From contig JBQTJJ010000029.1 in assembly GCA_052387235.1 (NCBI GenBank), forward strand, positions 1 through 44,679: a DNA stretch of 44,679 nt, read 5' to 3'. A program made the translations under genes and the position numbers. This stretch comes from JBQTJJ01 sp052387235. GTDB lineage: Bacteria > Actinomycetota > Acidimicrobiia > Acidimicrobiales > GCA-2861595. Positions 17,571 through 26,059 of this stretch are shown here, one piece after another (position 1 is the first letter of the stretch; each line of letters starts with the position of its first letter). The notes below the pieces were generated by a model that saw only the letters and a program-made list of their open reading frames with translations, ran no database searches and was not told the DNA's origin.

Positions 17571-18713
17571 ATGGACTTCGAGCTGTCACCCGAGCAGGAG
17601 GCCTTCCGGGGCGTGGTGCGCCGGTTCGTGGCGGCCGAGATCGCGCCCCACGCGGAGGCGTGGGACCGCGACCACGTCTTCCCGGTGGACACCGTGCTGG
17701 CCATGGGCGACCTCGGCCTGTTCGGCCTGCCCTTCCCGGAGGAGTACGGCGGCTCCGGTGCCGACCTCACCACGCTGTGCGTGGCCATCGAGGAGGTGGC
17801 CCGGGCCGACCAGTCGCTGGCCGTCACCCTGGAGGCGGCGGTCGGTCTCGGGGCCAACCCCATCTTCCGCTTCGGCACCGAGGAGCAGCGCCGGCGGTGG
17901 CTCCCCGACCTGTGCGCGGGCCGGGCCCTCGGCGCCTTCGGCCTCACCGAGCCGGAAGCCGGCAGCGACGCCGGCGCCACCCGCACCCGGGCCGAGGCCG
18001 ACGGCGACGAGTGGGTCCTCAGCGGCGAGAAGTGCTTCATCACCAACTCGGGCACCCCCATCACGTCCCACGTGATCGTCACCGCCCGCACCGGGGACGA
18101 CGAGATCTCCACGATCATCGTGCCGGCCGGCACGCCCGGGATGGAGGTCCTGGCGCCCTACCGGAAGATGGGCTGGCACGCCTCCGACACCCACGGCCTG
18201 GTGTTCACCGGCTGCCGGGTCCCGGCCGGCAACCTCCTGGGCCCGCGGGGTCGCGGCATGGCCCAGTTCCTGGCCGTGCTGGACGAGGGACGGGTGGCCC
18301 TGGCCGCCCTGGCCCTCGGCGTAGTGGAGGCGTGCCTGGAGCAGAGCACGGCCTACGCCGGCCACCGCCACGCCTTCGGGCGCCCCATCGGCTCCAACCA
18401 GGCCATCGCCTTCAAGTGCGCCGACCTGGCCGTGATGGCCGACGCCGCCCGCCTCCTCACCTACCGGGCGGCGTGGCTGCGCGACACGGGCCGGCCATTC
18501 GCCAAGGAGGCGGCCATGGCAAAGCTGTACGCCACCGAGGCGGCCGTCACCGCCACCCGGGAGGCCACCCAGGTCTTCGGCGGCTACGGCTTCATGGACG
18601 AGACGCCGGTGAGCCGCTACTACCGCGACGCCAAGGTGCTGGAGGTCGGCGAGGGCACGAGCGAGATCCAGCGCCTGGTCATCAGCCGGGCCCTGGGCCT
18701 GCCCGTGAGGTAG
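17571..18713 (+). CDS. Acyl-CoA dehydrogenase
   Basis: FAD-dependent acyl-CoA dehydrogenase of 380 aa, the standard length, catalysing alpha,beta-dehydrogenation of an acyl-CoA and passing electrons to ETF. Landmarks are MDFELSPEQEAFRGVVRRFV at the N-terminus, LFGLPFPEEYGGSGAD, the FAD segments AFGLTEPEAGSDAGAT and GEKCFITNSG, GRPIGSNQAIAFK, QVFGGYGFMDETPVSRYYRDAKVLEV and the C-terminal EGTSEIQRLVISR, where the catalytic Glu of most members lies. The chain-length class cannot be read safely. AGGAGG (17561-17566) is 4 nt before ATG 17571, and a possible -10 TACGAT lies 19 nt upstream. Overlapping frames in this stretch are GC shadows. With the mutase and carboxylase it suggests fatty or branched-chain acyl breakdown. 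Confidence 0.94.
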   Translation: MDFELSPEQEAFRGVVRRFVAAEIAPHAEAWDRDHVFPVDTVLAMGDLGLFGLPFPEEYGGSGADLTTLCVAIEEVARADQSLAVTLEAAVGLGANPIFRFGTEEQRRRWLPDLCAGRALGAFGLTEPEAGSDAGATRTRAEADGDEWVLSGEKCFITNSGTPITSHVIVTARTGDDEISTIIVPAGTPGMEVLAPYRKMGWHASDTHGLVFTGCRVPAGNLLGPRGRGMAQFLAVLDEGRVALAALALGVVEACLEQSTAYAGHRHAFGRPIGSNQAIAFKCADLAVMADAARLLTYRAAWLRDTGRPFAKEAAMAKLYATEAAVTATREATQVFGGYGFMDETPVSRYYRDAKVLEVGEGTSEIQRLVISRALGLPVR

Positions 18714-18732
18714 CCGGCGAGGGGGCCACTGC

Positions 18733-18738
18733 TAGATT
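18733..18738 (+). promoter_or_regulatory. -10 TAGATT, leaderless start of the LCP gene
   Basis: TAGATT is followed by 8 nt and GTG 18747. It lies 19 bp after the dehydrogenase stop. Confidence 0.6.
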
Positions 18739-18746
18739 CGGCTCCC

Positions 18747-20177
18747 GTGGCCAGTGAGCTCGGGGTGCAACGCCCGCGTCGGTGGCCCCGTCGGCTGCTC
18801 ATCGGCGTGAACGTCTTCGTGGCCCTGTGCCTGGTGGTCACGGGGTCGGTCTACGCCTACCTGCGCTGGCAGTTCGGCAAGGTGGACAAGATCTCCTTCG
18901 GCTGCAACGTGCTGCGCAACTGCGGCGACGACGACCCCGGCGAGCCCATGAACGTCCTGCTGGTGGGGTCCGACAGCCGGGCCGAGATCTCGGCCGCGGA
19001 GCGCGAGCAGTTCGGCACCCGGACCCAGGTGGGGGGCCAACGCAGCGACACCATCATCGTCCTCCACGTCGACCCGAGGGCGGAGAAGGCGGCGCTGATG
19101 TCGATCCCCCGCGACCTCTCGGTCCCCATCTCGGGCAGCTCCACCAGCTCGCCCCGGCGCATCAACACCGCCTTCGAGAAGGGCCCCGAGGTCCTCATCG
19201 CCACCCTCCGGGACCAGCTCGGCATCGAGATCGACCACTACGCCCAGGTCGACTTCAACGGCTTCCGCGGCATCGTCAACGCCCTGGGCGGGGTCACGCT
19301 GTACTTCCCCTCACCCGTGCGCGACACGGTGTCGGGCCTCAACGTGGCCCAGGCCGGCTGCGTGGAGATGGACGGGGACCACGCGCTGGCCTTCGTGCGC
19401 AGCCGCAACTTCCAGTACCAGGACGGCGGGAGGTGGCGGATGGATCCCACCGCCGACCTGGGCCGCATCGAGCGCCAGCAGAGCTTCATCCGCCACGTGA
19501 TCGGCAAGGCCTCCCAGGTGGGGCGCAACCCGGTGAAGCTCAACTCGATCATCAACAGCGCCGTGCCGAACGTGAAGATCGACAGGGCCTTCTCCACCAA
19601 GGACATGCTGCGGCTGGCCAAGCGGTTCAGGTCCCTCGAGCCCGAGGCGGTCGACATGCTGCCGCTGCCCACCGTGTCGGCCCGGGAGGGCGGCGCGGCG
19701 GTGCTCAAGCTCAAGCAGCCCGACGCCAAGGAGATGATCGACCGCCTCACCGGCAGGGCACCGCCCGCCGGCCCGGCCGCGGCGCCGCCCAAGGTGGTCC
19801 CCGGCACGGTGCGGGTGCGGGTGCTCAACGGCACGGGGGCCGACGGCCAGGCCGGCACCGCGGCGCAGGCCCTGCAGAAGGCCAACTTCGCCATAGCCGC
19901 CACCGGCGACGCCGAGAAGTTCTCCAACCCCCAGACGCTGATCCGCTACGGCAGGGGCCAGCTCCCCAAGGCCCAGCTCCTCCAGGCCTACGTGGACGGC
20001 CCCACCAGGCTGGTGGAGGACACGGCATTGCGGGGCGGCGACCTGGTCCTCGTCACGGGGTCCGGCTTCAAGGCGATCCGTGACGCGCCCGGGACGGCGC
20101 CCACCACCGCGGCGACGACACCCCCCGAGGCCACCACCACGACCACGGCGGCAGCGCCGGCCGAGCCGGCGTGCTGA
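18747..20177 (+). CDS. LytR-CpsA-Psr (LCP) family glycopolymer transferase with LytR_C domain
   Basis: Membrane-anchored protein of 476 aa. LCP enzymes move polyprenyl-linked glycopolymers onto peptidoglycan, or arabinogalactan in relatives, outside the membrane. A short basic N-terminus precedes one transmembrane segment (about 16-40). The LCP domain (about 65-270) shows NVLLVGSDSR, SDTIIVLHVDP, ALMSIPRDLSV, INTAFEKG, YAQVDFNGFRGIVNALGGV, HALAFVRSRNF and IERQQSFIRHVIGKA, including the acidic and arginine residues that bind the polyprenyl pyrophosphate. A LytR_C domain follows (about 350-430, VRVRVLNGTGADGQAGTAAQAL), then a low-complexity Thr/Ala/Pro tail. It heads the envelope region and lies 25 bp before rmlA, so it probably anchors the glycan made here. 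Confidence 0.93.
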   Translation: MASELGVQRPRRWPRRLLIGVNVFVALCLVVTGSVYAYLRWQFGKVDKISFGCNVLRNCGDDDPGEPMNVLLVGSDSRAEISAAEREQFGTRTQVGGQRSDTIIVLHVDPRAEKAALMSIPRDLSVPISGSSTSSPRRINTAFEKGPEVLIATLRDQLGIEIDHYAQVDFNGFRGIVNALGGVTLYFPSPVRDTVSGLNVAQAGCVEMDGDHALAFVRSRNFQYQDGGRWRMDPTADLGRIERQQSFIRHVIGKASQVGRNPVKLNSIINSAVPNVKIDRAFSTKDMLRLAKRFRSLEPEAVDMLPLPTVSAREGGAAVLKLKQPDAKEMIDRLTGRAPPAGPAAAPPKVVPGTVRVRVLNGTGADGQAGTAAQALQKANFAIAATGDAEKFSNPQTLIRYGRGQLPKAQLLQAYVDGPTRLVEDTALRGGDLVLVTGSGFKAIRDAPGTAPTTAATTPPEATTTTTAAAPAEPAC

Positions 20178-20202
20178 CCGGGGCCTGGGCCGAAGGTTCC
20201 TC

Positions 20203-21273
20203 GTGCGCGGACTGATCCTCTCGGGCGGGGCCGGCACGCGCCTGCGCCCCATCACGTACACGAGCGCCAAGCAGCTGGTGCCGGTGGCCAACAAGCCGAT
20301 CCTGTTCTACGGGCTGGAGGACATGGCCGAGGCCGGCATCACCGAGGTCGGGATCGTCATCGGCGACACCGGCGAGGAGATCAAGGCGGCGGTGGGCGAC
20401 GGGTCCCGCTGGGGCCTGGAGGTCACCTACCTGCCCCAGGACGCCCCCCTCGGCCTGGCCCACTGCGTGCTCATCGCCGCCGACTTCCTCGGCGACGAGG
20501 ACTTCGTGATGTACCTGGGAGACAACCTGCTCCACCAGGGCGTCAAGGAGTTCGTCGACCACTTCGAGGAGGACCGCGGCGACGCCGCGGCCCAGATCCT
20601 GCTGTGCAAGGTGCCCGACCCCCAGCGCTTCGGCGTGGCCGAGCTGGGCGCCGGCGGCCAGGTGGTGCGGCTGGTGGAGAAGCCGGCCGACCCGCCCTCC
20701 GACCTGGCCCTCGTGGGCATCTACCTGTTCGACCGGCGCATCCACGAGGCGGTGCGCGCCATCGTGCCGTCGCCCCGGGGCGAGCTGGAGATCACCGACG
20801 CCATCCAGTGGCTCATCGACCGCGGCCACGAGGTGCGGTCCCAGGTCCTGGACGGCTGGTGGATCGACACCGGCAAGCTCACCCCGCTCCTCGAGGCCAA
20901 CCGCCTCATCCTCGAGACGCTCGACCGCAGCATCGCCGGCACGGTGGACGCCGACAGCCGCATCGACGGCCGGGTGGTGGTGCAGGCCGGGGCCGAGATC
21001 CTCCGCTCCACGGTGCGGGGCCCGGCCATCATCGGCGAGGGCACGCGGATCGTGGACTCCTACATCGGCCCGTTCACGGCCGTGTACCACGACTGCGAGG
21101 TGTTCCACTCGGAGGTCGAGCACTCGGTCCTGCTGGAGCACAGCCGCATCGTCGACGCCGGCCGCATCACCGACTCGCTCATAGGGCGGTTCGTGGAGGT
21201 CACCCGCAGCAACGAGCGCCCCCGCGCCACCCGCCTCGTGCTGGGCGACCACTCCCTCGTCGACCTGGGCTGA
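20203..21273 (+). CDS. rmlA: Glucose-1-phosphate thymidylyltransferase, long form
   Basis: Makes dTDP-glucose from dTTP and glucose-1-phosphate, the first step towards dTDP-L-rhamnose. At 356 aa it is the long StrD-like type: a nucleotidyltransferase domain followed by a left-handed beta-helix. Landmarks are the loop LILSGGAGTRLRPIT, SAKQLVPVANKPILFYGLE, YLGDNLL, RLVEKPADPPSDLALVGIYLF and GWWIDTGKLTPLLEANRLIL. From about residue 245 come hexapeptide turns (STVRGPAIIGEGTRIVDSYIGP). The start GTG 20203 is preceded by GAAGG (20192-20196) with 6 nt spacing; the longer open frame overlaps the LCP gene and is not used. It is probably co-transcribed with the LCP gene, while rmlB downstream has its own leaderless promoter. 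Confidence 0.93.
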   Translation: MRGLILSGGAGTRLRPITYTSAKQLVPVANKPILFYGLEDMAEAGITEVGIVIGDTGEEIKAAVGDGSRWGLEVTYLPQDAPLGLAHCVLIAADFLGDEDFVMYLGDNLLHQGVKEFVDHFEEDRGDAAAQILLCKVPDPQRFGVAELGAGGQVVRLVEKPADPPSDLALVGIYLFDRRIHEAVRAIVPSPRGELEITDAIQWLIDRGHEVRSQVLDGWWIDTGKLTPLLEANRLILETLDRSIAGTVDADSRIDGRVVVQAGAEILRSTVRGPAIIGEGTRIVDSYIGPFTAVYHDCEVFHSEVEHSVLLEHSRIVDAGRITDSLIGRFVEVTRSNERPRATRLVLGDHSLVDLG

Positions 21274-21291
21274 GGCGCAGCGGCTCTCCGG

Positions 21292-21297
21292 TAGCCT
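21292..21297 (+). promoter_or_regulatory. -10 TAGCCT, leaderless start of rmlB and its operon
   Basis: TAGCCT is followed by 6 nt and GTG 21304. It would drive rmlB-rmlD-ugd-uxs-GT2-GT2, which are joined by NTGA or longer overlaps. Confidence 0.6.
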
Positions 21298-21303
21298 CGC
21301 CCC

Positions 21304-22266
21304 GTGAAACTGCTCGTCACCGGCGGGGCCGGCTTCATCGGCTCCAACTACGTCCGCCACGTGCTGGCCACCACCGAAGACGAGGTCACCGTCCTCGACG
21401 CCCTCACCTACGCCGGCAACCTGGAGACGCTGGCCGACGTCGACGCCCACCCCCGGTTCCGCTTCGTGAAGGGCGACGTGTGCGACCGGGACGCGGTGGA
21501 GCAGGCCATGGAGGGGTCCGACGCCGTTCTGCACTTCGCGGCAGAGAGCCACGTCGACCGCTCCATCACCAGCCCCGACGAGTTCGTGCACACCAACTGC
21601 CAGGGCACCAACGTGGTGTGCGACGTGGCCCGCCGCCTCGAGGTGGGCCGGGTCCTCCACGTCTCCACCGACGAGGTCTACGGCTCGGTGGAGGTCGGCT
21701 CCTCCACCGAGGCGGCGCCCCTCGCCCCCCGCTCGCCCTACAGCGCGTCCAAGGCCGGCTCCGACCTGATCGCGCTGTCGTACTTCACGACCTACGGCCT
21801 CGACGTGGTCGTCACCCGGTCGTCGAACAACTTCGGGCCGTTCCAGTACCCCGAGAAGGTGATCCCCCTCTTCGTGACCAACCTGCTCGACGGCCTCCCC
21901 GTGCCGCTCTACGGCGACGGGCTGAACGTGCGGGACTGGTGCTACGTGGACGACAACGTGGCCGGCATCGACGCCGTGTTCCGCCAGGGCAGGGCGGGCG
22001 AGGTCTACAACGTGGCCGGAGGCAACGAGGTGCCCAACCGCACCCTGGTCGACAAGCTGCTGGCCCTCCTGGGCGCCGACGAGTCGATGGTGCAGTACGT
22101 CACCGACAGGCTGGGCCACGACCGCCGCTACTCGGTGGACGACACCAAGGCCCGCTCGCTCGGGTGGGAGCCGGCCCGCCGCCTCGACGAGGCGCTGGCC
22201 GCCACCGTGGAGTGGTACCGGGCCAACCGGTGGTGGTGGGAGCCGCTCAAGGGCGCAACCCTGTGA
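21304..22266 (+). CDS. rmlB: dTDP-glucose 4,6-dehydratase
   Basis: Extended short-chain dehydrogenase of 320 aa that converts dTDP-glucose to dTDP-4-keto-6-deoxyglucose with bound NAD. The Rossmann motif is LLVTGGAGFIGSNYVRH. HFAAESHVDRSI, the STDEVYG signature (121-127, with the dehydratase Asp-Glu pair) and the YxxxK catalytic pair Y146/K150 (SPYSASK) are all visible. RSSNNFGPFQYPEKVIPLF and YGDGLNVRDWCYVDD are family-typical. Epimerases lack the STDEVYG Asp-Glu pair, so the call is secure. The start is GTG 21304, 6 nt after TAGCCT. The stop overlaps the rmlD start as GTGA. Confidence 0.96.
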   Translation: MKLLVTGGAGFIGSNYVRHVLATTEDEVTVLDALTYAGNLETLADVDAHPRFRFVKGDVCDRDAVEQAMEGSDAVLHFAAESHVDRSITSPDEFVHTNCQGTNVVCDVARRLEVGRVLHVSTDEVYGSVEVGSSTEAAPLAPRSPYSASKAGSDLIALSYFTTYGLDVVVTRSSNNFGPFQYPEKVIPLFVTNLLDGLPVPLYGDGLNVRDWCYVDDNVAGIDAVFRQGRAGEVYNVAGGNEVPNRTLVDKLLALLGADESMVQYVTDRLGHDRRYSVDDTKARSLGWEPARRLDEALAATVEWYRANRWWWEPLKGATL

Positions 22267-23135
22267 GGGTCCTGGTCACGGGCGGTACCGGCCAGCTGGG
22301 CACCGAGCTGGCGGGCGCCTTCCCGGGCCACGAGGTGGTGGCGCTGGGGTCCGGCCAGCTCGACGCGGCCGTCCGCGACAGCGTCCTGCAGGCCGTGCTC
22401 GCGGCCGAGCCCGACGCCGTGGTGCACGCAGGGGCGTGGACCGACGTCGACGGGTGCGAGCTCGACCCCGACCGGGCCCTGGCCGTGAACGCCCTCGGCA
22501 CCCGCCACGTGGCCGAGGCGGCCCGGCTGGCCGGCGCCCGGGTCTGCTACATCTCCACCGACTACGTGTTCCCCGGCCACGGCGACCGCCCCTACACGGA
22601 GTGGGACGAGACGGGGCCGCTGTCGTGGTACGGCCGGTCCAAGCTCGGGGGGGAGCGGGAGCTGGACCCCGGCTCCACCATCGTGCGCACGTCGTGGGTG
22701 TGCGGTCGTCACGGCCGCAACTTCGTCAAGACCATCCTGGGCGCGGCGGCCGGCGCCGGCCCGGAGGGCCTCACCGTCGTCGACGACCAGCACGGCTCGC
22801 CGACCTTCGCCGACGACCTGGCCCGCATGGTGGCGGCCCTGGTGGTGGTCCGCCTCCCCGGCACCTTCCACGTCACCAACCAGGGCCGGACCACGTGGTA
22901 CGGCCTGGCCCGGGAGGCGGTGGCGCTCGCCGGCATCGACCCGGCGACCGTGCATCCCATCCCCACCAGCGCCCTGGACCCGCCCCGCCCCGCCCCCCGC
23001 CCGGCCTGGTCGGTGCTCGACAACGCCGCCCTCCGCCTCTCCGGCATCCCGCTCCTGCCCCACTGGCGGGAGTCGCTGGCGCGCCTGGTGCGGAGCCTGC
23101 TGGACGACATGACCGCCCCCGCAGGCTCGACGTGA
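22263..23135 (+). CDS. rmlD: dTDP-4-dehydrorhamnose reductase
   Basis: Reduces dTDP-4-keto-L-rhamnose to dTDP-L-rhamnose with NADPH, the last step of the pathway. 290 aa. Landmarks are VLVTGGTGQLGTELA, VVHAGAWTDVDGCE, ISTDYVF (98-103), the catalytic pair Y123/K127 (YGRSK), RTSWVCGRHGRNFVKTIL, DDQHGSPTFADDLA and a substrate-domain C-terminus with RPAPRPAWSVLDN. Start GTG 22263 overlaps the rmlB TGA, and the stop overlaps the ugd start, each as GTGA. The epimerase rmlC that should act between RmlB and RmlD is not in this window, so either it is elsewhere or an unlinked epimerase is used. Confidence 0.94.
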   Translation: MRVLVTGGTGQLGTELAGAFPGHEVVALGSGQLDAAVRDSVLQAVLAAEPDAVVHAGAWTDVDGCELDPDRALAVNALGTRHVAEAARLAGARVCYISTDYVFPGHGDRPYTEWDETGPLSWYGRSKLGGERELDPGSTIVRTSWVCGRHGRNFVKTILGAAAGAGPEGLTVVDDQHGSPTFADDLARMVAALVVVRLPGTFHVTNQGRTTWYGLAREAVALAGIDPATVHPIPTSALDPPRPAPRPAWSVLDNAALRLSGIPLLPHWRESLARLVRSLLDDMTAPAGST

Positions 23136-24400
23136 GCCGCATCGCGGTGGTGGGCACCGGCTACGTCGGGCTCACCACGGGCGCCTACCTCGCCCACCTC
23201 GGCCACGAGGTGGTCTGCGCCGACGTGGTGCCCGACAAGGTCGAGCGGCTGAAGCGGGGCGAGATCCCGATCTTCGAGACGGGCCTGGAGGAGCTCGTGC
23301 GCGAGGGCCTCGACGGGCACCGCCTGTCGTTCGTCCTCGGGGCGGCGCCGGCGGTGGAGGGCGCCGAGTTCGTGTTCCTGTGCGTGCCCACGCCCCAGGG
23401 TGAGGACGGCTCGGCCGACATGAGCTACGTGCAGGCCGCGGCCGGCGAGATCGGGCCCCACCTGCGCAGCGAGGCGGTGGTGATCAACAAGTCCACCGTG
23501 CCCGTCGGCTCCACCCGTGTGGTGGAGCAGGCACTGGGCCGAGTCGACGTGCACGTGGTCTCCAACCCGGAGTTCCTCCGCGAGGGCTCGGCCGTCCACG
23601 ACTGCCTCCACCCGGATCGCATCGTCATCGGCAGCGAGGACCACGGCGCCGCCATCCGGGTGGCGTCGCTGTTCGAGCGCCTGGAGGCGCCCCTCATCGT
23701 CACCGACCCGGTGTCGGCCGAGGCCATCAAGTACGCGTCCAACGCCTTTCTCGCCACCAAGGTCTCGTTCATCAACGCCGTCGCCAACCTGTGCGAGGCG
23801 GTGGGCGCCGACGTGCGCGAGGTGGTGCTGGGCATGGGCTACGACCGCCGCATCGGGTTCGAGTTCCTCAAGCCGGGACCGGGCTGGGGCGGCTCCTGCT
23901 TCCCGAAGGACACCAGGGCCCTGATCCGCATCGGCGACGACGCCGGCTACGACTTCAGCCTCCTGCGGGGCGTGCTGGCGGTGAACGAGGAGCAGTACGA
24001 GCGGGTGGCGGCCAAGGTGGAGCGCCTGGCCGGCGGTGCCGTCGGCGGGGTCACGGTGGGGGCGTGGGGGCTCACCTTCAAGGCCCGCACCGACGACACC
24101 CGCGAGTCGCCGGCGCTGGAGGTCATCAGCCGGCTCCAGGAGCGGGGCGCCACCGTGCGGGCCTACGACCCGGCCGCACCGGCCGGGCTGCCCGGGATCA
24201 CCCGGGTCGACGACCCCTACGCCGCGTGCGAGGGTGCGGCCGTGCTGGTGGTCCTCACCGAGTGGGACGAGTTCCGCTGGGTCGACCTCGACAAGGTGCG
24301 GGCCGTGATGGCGGAGCCCGCCATCGTGGACGCCCGCAACCTCCTCGACCCGGCGGTGGCGCGCCGCAAGGGCTTCACCTACGAGGGGATGGGCCGATGA
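23132..24400 (+). CDS. ugd: UDP-glucose 6-dehydrogenase
   Basis: Oxidises UDP-glucose to UDP-glucuronate with two NAD. 422 aa, a normal length. The N-terminal Rossmann fold starts IAVVGTGYVGLTTGAYLAHLGHEV. FVFLCVPTPQGEDGSADMSYV, SNPEFLREGSAVHDCLHPDRIVIG and the helix KYASNAFLATKVSFINAVANLCE precede the catalytic Cys256 in GWGGSCFPKD. The third domain holds the UDP-binding LTFKARTDDTRESPALEV. GDP-mannose dehydrogenases share the fold, but the wording and the next gene (UDP-glucuronate decarboxylase) favour UGD. Start GTG 23132 overlaps the rmlD stop and the stop overlaps the uxs ATG, so expression is coupled. Confidence 0.95.
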   Translation: MSRIAVVGTGYVGLTTGAYLAHLGHEVVCADVVPDKVERLKRGEIPIFETGLEELVREGLDGHRLSFVLGAAPAVEGAEFVFLCVPTPQGEDGSADMSYVQAAAGEIGPHLRSEAVVINKSTVPVGSTRVVEQALGRVDVHVVSNPEFLREGSAVHDCLHPDRIVIGSEDHGAAIRVASLFERLEAPLIVTDPVSAEAIKYASNAFLATKVSFINAVANLCEAVGADVREVVLGMGYDRRIGFEFLKPGPGWGGSCFPKDTRALIRIGDDAGYDFSLLRGVLAVNEEQYERVAAKVERLAGGAVGGVTVGAWGLTFKARTDDTRESPALEVISRLQERGATVRAYDPAAPAGLPGITRVDDPYAACEGAAVLVVLTEWDEFRWVDLDKVRAVMAEPAIVDARNLLDPAVARRKGFTYEGMGR

Positions 24401-25338
24401 GGGTCGTCGTGGCCGGCGCGGCCGGGTTCCTGGGGTCCCACCTGTGCGACCGGTTGGTCGAGCGGGGCGACGAGGTGGTGGGCATCGACAACCTCCTCAC
24501 CGGCCGGCTCGGCAACGTGGCCCACCTGTTCGGCCACGAGCGGTTCACCCTCCAGCGCCACAACGTGAGCGACTTCGTCCACGTCCCGGGCCCGGTGGAC
24601 GCCATCCTCCACTTCGCCAGCCCGGCCTCCCCGGCCGACTTCGAGCGCATGCCCATCCAGATCCTCAAGGTGGGGAGCCTGGGCACGCTGCACCTCCTCG
24701 GCCTGGCCAAGGACAAGGGCGCCCGCTTCTTCCTGGCCTCCACCAGCGAGGTCTACGGCGACCCCGAGGTCCACCCCCAGCCCGAGGACTACTGGGGCCA
24801 CGTGAACCCCATCGGCCCCCGCGGGGTCTACGACGAGGCCAAGCGCTTCGCCGAGGCGATGACCATGGCGTACAACCGCTTCCACGACGTGGACGTGCGC
24901 ATCGTCCGCATCTTCAACACCTTCGGACCCCGCATGCGGCCCGACGACGGCCGAGCCGTGTCCAACTTCCTGGTCCAGGCCCTCCAGGGCAAACCCGTCA
25001 CCGTCTACGGCGACGGCAGCCAGACCCGCAGCTTCTGCTACGTCGACGACGAGGTGCGCGGCTTCCTGGCCCTCCTCGGCGCCGACCACGTGGGCCCCGT
25101 GAACATCGGCAACCCCGAGGAGTACACGATCCGCCAGCTGGCCGAGCTGGCGGTGGAGGTCACCGGCTCGGACTCGGAGATCGTCTTCGAGCCGCTGCCC
25201 GTCGACGACCCGGCCCGGCGCCGGCCCGACATCACCCTGGCCCGCCGGCTCCTGGGCTGGCAGCCGGAGGTCGACCTGCGCACGGGGCTGGAGCGCACGG
25301 CCGACTGGCTCAGGACCGCCCTCGAGCGTGACGGCTGA
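24397..25338 (+). CDS. uxs: UDP-glucuronate decarboxylase (UDP-xylose synthase)
   Basis: Converts the UGD product UDP-glucuronate to UDP-xylose. An extended SDR of 313 aa. VVVAGAAGFLGSHLCDRL binds NAD. LHFASPASPADFERMPIQILKVGSLGT, STSEVYGDPEVHPQPEDYWGHVNPIGPRG and Y145/K149 (VYDEAKR) are strongly UXS-like. IFNTFGPRMRPDDGRAVSNF and YGDGSQTRSFCYVDDEVRG follow. dTDP-glucose dehydratases are relatives, but the DYWGHVNPIGPR stretch and the position directly after ugd decide the call. The start ATG 24397 overlaps the ugd TGA as ATGA, and its 3' end overlaps the next glycosyltransferase by 11 bp. Confidence 0.92.
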   Translation: MRVVVAGAAGFLGSHLCDRLVERGDEVVGIDNLLTGRLGNVAHLFGHERFTLQRHNVSDFVHVPGPVDAILHFASPASPADFERMPIQILKVGSLGTLHLLGLAKDKGARFFLASTSEVYGDPEVHPQPEDYWGHVNPIGPRGVYDEAKRFAEAMTMAYNRFHDVDVRIVRIFNTFGPRMRPDDGRAVSNFLVQALQGKPVTVYGDGSQTRSFCYVDDEVRGFLALLGADHVGPVNIGNPEEYTIRQLAELAVEVTGSDSEIVFEPLPVDDPARRRPDITLARRLLGWQPEVDLRTGLERTADWLRTALERDG

Positions 25339-26059
25339 GCCGGGCGCGCCGGCGTTCCGGCGCCTGTCGGTCCTGGTCCCCGTGTACAACGAGCGGACGA
25401 CCGTGGGGGAGATCGTGCGCCGCATGCGGCGGGTGGCGCTGCCCGGGGAGCTGGACCTCGAGATCCTGATCGTCGACGACGCGTCCACCGACGGCACCGA
25501 CAAGGTGCTGGCCGCCATCGAGGACTCCACGGTGCGGGTGGTGCGCCACGACCGGAACCAGGGCAAGACGGCGTGCATCCGCACCGCCCTCGCGCTGGCG
25601 CGGGGCGACGTGATCCTGGTCCAGGACGCCGACCTGGAGTACGACCCCGAGGACTGGCCCGCCCTCCTCGCCCCGCTGCTCAAGGGCCGGGCCCGGGTGG
25701 TGTACGGGAGCCGGCGCCTGGGCGCCCGGAGCACCACCGGGTACTGGAGCCATCTCGGCAACAAGGTCGTCTCCCTGGCCGCCGACGTCCTCTACAACAC
25801 CAACCTGTCGGACGTGGAGACCGGCTACAAGGCCTTCGACCGCTCCGTCCTCGACGGCATCACCATCTCGTCGGACCGCTTCGGGTTCGAGCCCGAGGTC
25901 ACGGCCAAGCTCCTGCGCCGCGGCGTGCGCATCTACGAGGTCCCCATCTCGTTCTCGGGCCGGGAGGCGGGCGAGGGGCGCAAGTACGGCACGGGCGACA
26001 CGCTGCGGGCCCTCGGGACGCTGGTCCGGTACCGCTTCGGCCGCGACGGTCGGGCATGA
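25328..26059 (+). CDS. GT2 glycosyltransferase, polyprenyl-phosphate sugar synthase (DPM1-like)
   Basis: Cytosolic GT-A transferase of 243 aa without transmembrane segments. It resembles dolichol- or polyprenyl-phosphate mannose/glucose synthases that load a sugar on a lipid phosphate for use outside the membrane. LSVLVPVYNERTTVGEIV and ILIVDDASTDGTD form the nucleotide site, VQDADLEYDPED holds the metal-binding DAD, and GYKAFDRSV plus FGFEPEVTAKLLRRGVRIYEVPISFSGR are family-typical. The donor sugar is unknown. GTG 25328 lies inside the uxs 3' end (11 bp overlap) and has no Shine-Dalgarno, so it depends on upstream translation. The stop overlaps the next gene as ATGA. A lipid-linked donor would suit the GT-C-like fusion at 36444, by inference. 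Confidence 0.88.
   Translation: MTAEPGAPAFRRLSVLVPVYNERTTVGEIVRRMRRVALPGELDLEILIVDDASTDGTDKVLAAIEDSTVRVVRHDRNQGKTACIRTALALARGDVILVQDADLEYDPEDWPALLAPLLKGRARVVYGSRRLGARSTTGYWSHLGNKVVSLAADVLYNTNLSDVETGYKAFDRSVLDGITISSDRFGFEPEVTAKLLRRGVRIYEVPISFSGREAGEGRKYGTGDTLRALGTLVRYRFGRDGRA

Noticed and set aside
20068..22119. Long minus-strand frame opposite rmlA/rmlB, and similar long antisense frames elsewhere (for example 8977-10614 and 10628-12007)
   Set aside because: Stops are rare at this GC. The composition (Val/His/Gly/Arg runs) is the usual antisense image of GC-rich genes.
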